Below are positions 30,501 through 39,300 of a DNA stretch of 64,000 nucleotides, piece by piece. The translations under genes and the position numbers were made by a program. The stretch covers positions 16,676,501 to 16,740,500 of the forward strand of contig NC_133401.1 of NCBI RefSeq assembly GCF_047511655.1. The letters run 5' to 3'. The notes beneath the pieces are model-generated. The model did no database searches. It was not told where the DNA came from and worked only from the letters and a program-made list of their open reading frames with translations. The DNA is from Castor canadensis (taxonomy: Eukaryota; Chordata; Mammalia; Rodentia; Castoridae). The first letter of the stretch is position 1. The number at the start of each line of letters is the position of its first letter.

Positions 30501-31737
30501 GAGGCATGGCCAGGTGACTGTCAGGATTCCCCTCCCGAGTCGGCCACTGGTTTGGCCCAGGATGCTGAGGGCAGGGCTCAGGCCCTGGGCTCCGAGAATC
30601 TGGGTTCACATAGGGGGTTCATCCACTCCCTTGCTCCTCCCACCTCTTCCCCTTCCTTCCAGGTGCCTCGACCTTGGGGAATTCTGATCCATTTACCCAG
30701 ATTCCAGCTCAAGTCCTGCCTGCCCTGGAGGGGCTCCCCAAGCCCACATGGGACTCCAAGGACCGAGTCCCCAAGATCAGAGTCACTGCCAGGTACTGGA
30801 TTCCTTTCCAAATGTGGATGAGATCCCAGAGCCCTCCAGAGGGAGCCAGTATCATGACTTTATAGATGACAGAGTCACTGAGGCTTGGAGAATGGAATGC
30901 AGAAATGGCCCCTGGGGTCTGCCTCTGGTCCCTTTCCGCTCACCCCTTCCCAGGCTAGCGATGCACACATGCAGAGGACCCCTACCTGCGTCTTCCGAGA
31001 GTGGTGTCAGTAGGGGGGGCCCAACCTCTTGCTCCACCTCCTCCAGCCCCTCATCTCCCTTCTCTTCCTCCTCCCCCAGCTCCTCCTCCTCCTCCGACTT
31101 CTGCAAAGGGTTCACCCACGTGCAGCGGCCCTAGAGGTGAGACAGTGCCAGGTAACATCCTGGGTACAGAGCCACGCCTGCATGGAAGGAGGTAAAGGGC
31201 CAGGCAGGATGCTGGAGCATGCTGAGGCCCTCTCCTTAGGTAGGGTACACAAGTCAGTGGGTGGAGGGGAATGAGCCCAGAGCCTGTGGGGGGGAGTGCC
31301 TGGCTCTCACCGACTGTGGCCCTATCCATCTCATACGTCATATGAACACCTCCTAGGTGCAGGTCCTGCCCTGGGTTCTGGGGACACATCTTTGGGAAGA
31401 GAGACTTTGACAGTTTAGGCCTAGACTGGAGGCACGGCTCAAGTAGTAGAGCGCCTGCTTGGCAAGCAGCTATGAAACGTGAATCAGTGGGGCGCCAGTG
31501 TGTTGCAACTGTAATCCCAGCTACTCAGAAGGCAGAGATTAGGAGGATCATGGTTCAAAGTCAGGGCAAATAGTTCGGGAGACCCTATCTCAAAAATACC
31601 TAACAGAAAAAAGGGGCTGGTGTAGTGGCTAAAGGTCCTGAGTTCAAGGCCTGGTACTGAAGAGGGGGGAACCCTTCACAAAAAGAGCTGCAGGTTTAGT
31701 GGCTTAAGGTGTAAACCGTAAGTTCAAGTTCCAGTAC

Positions 31738-31768
<31 letters not shown>

Positions 31769-33292
31769 ACCCACAAAAAAAGGGCTGGCGGAGTGATTCA
31801 AGTGATAGAGCCCCTGCCTACAAGTGTGAAGGGGTGGGGGCTGAGTGGATGGATGGATGGATGGATGAGTGGGTTGGTGGATGGGTGGATGGATGGATGG
31901 ATGAGTGGCTTGGTGGATGAGTGAATGGATAGATGGATGGATGGGTGGATGGGTGGATAGATGGATGGATAGATGGGTGGGTGGATGGATGAGTGGATGG
32001 GTGGATGGATGGATGAGTGGATGGGTGGGTGGATGGATGGATGGATGAATGAGTGGATGGATGGGTGGATGGATGGATGGGTGGATGGATGGATGGATGA
32101 TGAATGGATGAGTGAGTGGGTGGATAGATGGGGGAATGGATGGATGGATGGATAAATGGATGGGTGGATGAGTGAATGGATGGATGGGTGGGTGAGTGAA
32201 TGGATGGATGGATGGATGAATGAGTGGGTGGATGGATGAGTGGATGGGTGGATGGATGAGTGGGTGGATGGGTGGATGGATGGATGGATGGATGAATGAG
32301 TTGGTGGACGGATGAGTGGATGAATGGGTGGGTGGGTGGGTGGATGAATGGACCAGCGGATTGGTGGACGGATGGATAGATACATATAAAAGAGCACACC
32401 ACCTAGCAAAGTGTACCAGCCTGATCTTCTCTCGGGGGTCACCCTGAGCGAGCCCCTGGTCCTCCTCACCTGCGGCAGGATATGCTGCGTGTGGTGCACC
32501 CAGTTGGCCATGGAGTCGACCAGCTCGAGCACGGGGATGCCCTCAAAGTCGGGGTTCTCCTCGAAGGAGTCGCGCCCGGCGCCGCCCTCCTCCTCCTCGT
32601 CGCCCTCCTCCTCTCCGAACTGGTAGAACCCGAGCGGGCTGATGTGCGTGGCGGCCGAGATGCGCGCGATCTGCGCGCGCAGGTAGTTGCCCTCGTTGCC
32701 GGGGAAGGGCGGGTAGCTGACGACCGGCGAGTCCAGGAAGCCGGTGAAGAACTTCTTGATCTTGCGCGCCTGCACGATCTGCGCGGGCGTCACGTGCGGC
32801 AGGCGCGTCCACGGGCGGCCTGGCTCGTTGCACACGAAGTACAGGTACTTGTTGGTGCCCGTGCGGCTCTCCTCCTTGGGGATGACGGGTGGCGGCTTCC
32901 ACTGCGGCTTGGGCACCGTGTCCACCTCCTTCTCCTCGTCCTCCTCGCCCTCCTCCTCGCCATGAGTCTCCAGGACCTCGCCACCCTCCAGCAGCTCCTC
33001 CACCTCCTCCTCCTCCCCCTCCTCCTCGCCCTCCCGGAACTCCACCTCGGCCACCAGGTAGCTGCGGCTCAGTCCCAAGATTTTGCCCCAGAAGCGGCAC
33101 GAGTGGATGGGCTGCTGCTCCACCAGCTGCTTCAGGGCCAGGAAGATGCGAAAACTCTCGTCCGTGCTCAGCCCCACGCCTGCCTGCTCGAAGTAGAAGG
33201 CCGTCTCCATGATGTTGGGCACCGGGCTGTCAGTCTGCGGAAGGAAAGAACGCTGCATGATGCCTTCTAGACTCAAGAGACCTCAGCTGCTC

Positions 33293-33362
<70 letters not shown>

Positions 33363-36300
33363 AGAGAAGAGAAGAGAGAGATTCCTGCTGGAAATGAGGA
33401 TTTGAAGCCTGTACCTACAGCAGCTGTCTTGGAACCATGAGGCACATGAGGCAACGATGCATGGAAGACAAAAGCCTACACCCTAAAGGTGATGGGGCAT
33501 AAAGGTAGAAACTGTTTAGTACCCCCATGTGGCATTGCTGAGTTGCCTTACCTACTCTGGCCTTGTTCTGTGGAACAAAGAAGACATTTTTAGTCATCGG
33601 TGTCTGTTACTTGTAGCCAAATGCACTCCTAACATTCTCCAAGTCACACAGAAAATTAAGGGAAGACACAAGTCTTGAACAGAAGAATCAGTGATATTGA
33701 AGGGTGGTGTGAGAACAAATTGAGGCCTAAGACTGGAATCCAGTGAGGTTTGGGCCCCAGACATGAAATGTGAATATCTGAGGGGATGGGACAGGGCCTG
33801 TGCAGGTCACCAGGCAATGTACTTGTCTATGGGAAATCATGTCGCCTGTACATCCATATGGCCACAAAAGCTGTCCCCAACACTTTTCAGTCATCCCAGA
33901 ACCTATATTAAACCTAGTGGAAGCTGGGCATGGTGGAGTACGTGTAAGTTCAGCTACTCGGGAGGCTGAAGCAGGAGAATCGTGACTTGAAGGCCAGCCT
34001 GGCTACATCATTTGAGACCTTCCCCTAAAAAGACACAATGGGTGCCAGCCCCAGGCTAAGCACTGACGTAGGACAAAGTAGACAAGGTCCTTCTCAGGAG
34101 ATAAGTATGAGCTGTCCTTGGCAACCTGGCCAGGCTAGGGACACCATGACCTAAACCAGGAGAACTGTACTCACTCCCCCCCCAACCCCCGCAGGCCTTG
34201 CACATTGGGCGGGGGTGTGGGGGGGGAAGGTCTTTTATTTAAGGGATGTGGGCATGAATGTTTGGAAAATACAGTGATCCTCAGGAAGGCCAGCCTGGGC
34301 TAAAAGAAAAACCAGACAGCTTCAAGGTGAACACAGTAGGTTTTTTTTTTTAGGTCCTTTATCTGATCATTTGAGTCACTGGCAATTTTTCTTTTCTTTC
34401 TTTTTTTTTTGTGGGATTGGAATTTTAACTCAGGGCTTGATACTTGCAAAGCAGGCACTCTACTGCTGAGCCATACCTCCAATCCGGCAATTTTTGTTTT
34501 TTTGGGGGGCAGGGGGGTTTGAACTCAGGGCTTCATGCCTGTTAGGCAGATGCTCTACCACTTGAACTACTCTGTCAGCCCTGTTTTGTGTTGGGCATTT
34601 ATTTATTATTTATTTATTGTAGTACTGGGGTTTGAATTCAGGGCCTGCACCTTGATCCACTCCACCAGCCCTTTTTCGTGATGGGTTTTTTTTGAGATAG
34701 GGTCTCACGGAACTATTTGCCTGGGCTAGCTTCGATCCTAGAAAATAGGGCTGGTGGAGTGGCTCAAAGTGAAGACTCTGAGTTCAAGCCCCAATACAGC
34801 CAAAAAAAAAAAAAAACTCCAAAATTCCAAGGTCAAGGTGTTTACACGGTTAGTTCTTTCTGAGGGCTGTGAGAGACTCCGTCCCTGACCTCCCAGCTTC
34901 TAGTGGGTGGCTGGCCATCTCTGATGTTCCTTGGCTTGTCCAAGGATCACTCTTACTTCCACCTGCATCTCACATGGCATCATCCTGTGTGCATGTCTGG
35001 ACCCATCTTTCCCTTCCTCTTTTAAAAAATTTATTTCTTTTTTTTTTTCCAGTATTGGGGTTTGAGCTCAGAACCTCGTGTTTGCTAGGCAGGTGCCCTA
35101 CTAGACTTGAGCCACACTCCCAGCTCTTTTTGCTTTAGTTTTATTTTTCAGATAGGGTCTGTGATGTTGCCCAGGGTCGGCCTCAGACCTTGATCCTCCT
35201 GCCCTCTCCTCTTGCCTAGCTAGGATGACAGGTGTGCACCACTGTACCTGGTCTTACCTTTTTTCTTTTTTTGTGTGTGTGTGTGGTTCTGGGGTTTGAA
35301 CTCAGGGCCTACACCTTGAACCACACCGCCAGCACTTTATTGCGGTGGGCTCTTTAGAAGTGGGGTCTCGTGAATTATTTGCCCAGGCTGGATTCGAACC
35401 ACGATCCTCCTGATCTCTCTTGGGTAACTAGGATTACAGGTATGAGCCACTGGCGCCCGGTTTATTTACTTATTTTTTGAGACAGTCTTGCTAGGTAGCC
35501 CAAGTTAACCTAAAAATAGTTATGTCGCATAGGCTGAGCAGGAACTCTCAATCCTCCTGCCTCAGCCTCCCAAGTGTCAGGATTACAGGTGTGTGCCTCC
35601 TTAAGCGTTTTGAGCATGATGCAAAAGCCTGTTTGTCTAACTGGTATTGACATCAGCGACTCAGCAGCAGAGTCAAAAGTCTAAGACTTGCCCTCCTGCA
35701 GCCGGGAGGGAAAACGAGGGACTGAAGATGGGAGCCTTGAGGGCGTGTGTCTGGCCCATGGCCATCACCTTCTTTCTGGAAATTTCCCATCCACATGGCA
35801 ATGGCATATCATCATGCCACGTTTGAAGGATGGCAATGTCACCCTGTCCTTCTGGCCACCACTGATTAGAGCAAGAGTAGACAGCTATGCAAAATGACAG
35901 ACTAGACTTCTTTTTTTTGGTGGGACTGGGGTTTGAACTCAGGGCTTTGTACTTGGAAAGCAGGGGCTCTATTGTTTGAGCCACACCTCCAGTTCTTTTT
36001 GCTCTGGTTATTTTGGAGATGAGTCTCTGAAACTACTTGCCCAGCTGACTTTGAACCTCAATCCTCCTGGCTTCAGCCTCCCAGGGAGCTAGGATTAGAG
36101 GTGTGAACCACTGGTGCAGTGATCAGACTCTACTTTCTATGGCCAGATGGTATGAAAGCACAGCTGGCCTCCCCCTGCCCAGAAATTGCCTGGTATGGCT
36201 GAATTTGACCCCAGAGGCCACATTCACAGCTCCTCCTCTGCAACACCTCTTGACTTCTGTGACCAGAGTCATTCTTCCTCTTTCTCCCGCTGGGTTTCTG

Positions 36301-39300
36301 CAGAAGGAAACCCCTACCTGTGATCAAGGAGAAAGGAGTTCCTAGTGGCAAGTGGATGAACTTTCTAAGAAGTTAATTCAGGAGGTTCCACACAGGAGGC
36401 AGCAGAGGAGAGGCTCAGATGGGCACTGGGCCTCCTGATTTGAAGCTGTGCTGGAGGCCAGTCACATCCCCACCCTTGGACTAGCTGGGGTCCTGCTGAG
36501 TCAGCTCAACCCCCAGCCCTCTACTCCATCTTCTGCCTTGTCACTTTTCTGGTCTCCTTTGCAGCTAGTGGTGACCACGTGGCCCAATTAGACAATGAAA
36601 TGCAAGTGGAAGTTTTATGAAGGACTTCTAGAAACTTTTGCTCTCCTGATTTTTAATTTTTATTATTTGCAGGGCTGGGGATGGAACCCAGCACCTTGTG
36701 CATGCCAGGTTAAGTGCTCTACCACTGAGTTCCACCCCCACTCCTCCCCTTACTTTTTCAAAAGTTGGAGACTGGCTGGGCACAGTGGTTCGCTCCTATA
36801 AACCCAGTGACTCAAGAGATGGGGAGGATTGCTATTTGAGGGCAGACTGGGCAAAAAGTTACCAAGATCCCCAACTCAACAAAAAAGTCGGGCATGGTGG
36901 TAAACACCTGTGATCCCAGCTATGCAGGAAGATGGTAATCTGAGGCCAGGGCAAGGAAAAACTGGAGACCTTATCTGAAAAAAACAGCTAAAGCAAAAAA
37001 GGGTTAGGGGCATGGCTCAAATGGCAGAGTGCCTGTCTAACACTCACTAGGCCTTGAACTCAAACCCCAGTACATCCAAAACAAAAAAAAAAGAGGGGAG
37101 ACATGATGTAAATATCTCTCCTGTTTTGAAGCACTGGTGTGGGGATATGATGTCTGGCACAGCTGCAGCCATTTTTCTGACATGAAGTGTCAAGAGTTCT
37201 TGGCCTGATGAAGGCAGAAGAGGCATAAGGAAAAAGCAGAATTTTTTTTTTTCCCCTGGGGTTTGAACTATACCTTGAGCCACTCCACCAGCCCTTTTTT
37301 GTGATGGGTTTTTTCGAGATGGGGTCTCATGAACTATTTGCCTGGGCTGGCTTTGAATCGCGATCTTCCTGATCTCTGCCTCCTGAGTAGTTGGGATTAC
37401 AGGCGTGTGCCACCCGCGTCCGGGTAAATCATGGATTTATCTCTTCTACAATCTTGCCCTCTACAGACGCCAAACCAAGAACTCCATCTTCGAGTTCCAG
37501 GAGGGCGGGTCTCCCCTGGCTACGTTCTTAAGGGGCGGAGCCTCCCAGGCATTAAATATCAATGGGGGCCTCGAGGGGAATGACGTTATGAGGGGGCGGA
37601 GCTTCCCCTGACTGACGCGTAAGGGGGCGGAGCCTCTCCCCCAGTGGCAGCCTAAGGAGGCGGAGCCTCCGGCTCTGTGGAGCTCTAAGGGGCGGGGCCC
37701 TAAGGGTCAAGCGTTCTAAAGTGGAGCCGTCAGGGAATTGGCTTTAAAGCCAGGGCTGGTGGAGTGGCCCACGTGGAGCGCCGGCCTAGCGAGCGAGCGA
37801 GGCTCTTCAGGAGGCGGAGGACAGGAGACTGCGGTTTGAAGGCCGGCCCGGGCTAATAGTCCGTGAGACCCTAGCTCGAAAAGACCCTTGACAAAAATGT
37901 GCTGCTTATATTGGCAGAGTGGCTCAAGCGGTAAGGGCACCTGTTTAACAAGTGTGAGGCCCTGAGTCCAAACCCCAGTGCCACGAAAAAAACAAAAGTT
38001 AAAAAATAAGTAAATAAAGGGGTTGGTGAAATGGCTCAAGCTGTAGGCCCTAAATTCAAACCCAAGTACTGCAGAAATAAATTAATAAAATATGAACAAA
38101 AAATATAAAAGCTCTTGGCAGGGGAGCTTGGAGGTATCAGATTATTATAATCAGAGTCCTCAAAAAAAAAAAAATCAAAGAACATTTCACTCAAATTGTA
38201 AGCATCATCCAGTTCTGAAACGTGGACGTAAGCACTGTGAGGATGGCAGAATGTCCGTGTGTGGGTGGGGGATAAGAGTTCTTAGCAGACTTCAATTTGT
38301 AAACAGGGAAACTGAGGCCGGGGGAGAAGGAGCGGTTGATTGAGAGTTGACTGAGGGACAGGAGAACACCTGCAGGGCAGCGATTTTCTGCAGGGAAGGG
38401 TGTGCGGTAAGGGACTATGGAAGGGACCAGCCTCCATCTCCAGGTGGCCGTCTTTCCTCTGCCCCCTGCGACCCAGTGCGGCTGGAGAAAGACCAAGCTT
38501 TGGTGTTCGGGGCCCCCTCTGTGGAGGTGGTTTCTGTTCCTGGCCTCAGCACCGGCCACGGGGTAAGCCCGGGACCCCACCGATCCCGGGGTGCGCCTCT
38601 CCCCAAGTTCCCACTCACCACCTCCTCCTCCATCTCCTGTTCGCCCTCTCCGCTGCCGCCACCACGGAGGAACAGCACCTTCTGCTTCTCCGCCATCTCG
38701 TATGTGGCCTGCATCTCAGGGTCGTCCCGCAGCGTGTCCAGCTTGGGGTGGAACCACTCCCACTGCGTGGTGCGGTTCAGAAACTCCAGGATGGCCAGAG
38801 GGTCGTCAGGCCGTTGGTTCAGGATCTTGGTCAGTAGGTTCACCAGGTGCTCATACCTGCCTCCCACAGAGGAGCAAGGAGGTGGGGGACATCACTTATT
38901 CAGTTCAATGAGCCTGTTGCTGTGTGCCTGGCCCTGTGCCTGGTGCTGGGGACACAGGAGGGAACAGACAATATCCCTGTCCAATCCAATAGGCAGAGTA
39001 TATATATTATGTCAGGTATGGGGTGGCAATTTTTGTTTTTTTTCTGAGACAGGGTCTTGCTATGTAGTCCAGGCTGGCCTCAAACAAGAACCCCTGCTTT
39101 AACCACTTGTACTTAGCTATTCTTGAGGTCACGGCCAATGCAATAAGACATGAGGAAGAAAAAGATTAGAAAGAAGCAAAACTGTTGTGGTTTGCATGGG
39201 AATGGGGGTGTGCCTAGCAAGTTGGAGGAGTACAGAGAAGGCTCCGTGTGACTGGAGTGGACCGAGAGAGAGGAGTTTGAGAAGCAGAGGCCAGGGTGAT

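Noticed and set aside
31841-32383. CRISPR-like or satellite array
   Set aside because: No spacer structure; a drifting tetranucleotide microsatellite in a mammalian intron.
31798-33276. Long open frame of 492 codons with a His-Pro-Ser-Ile repeat tail
   Set aside because: Its first half is RSPH6A exon 3; the tail is the minus-strand reading of the GGAT-type array past the exon donor. Not a protein domain.
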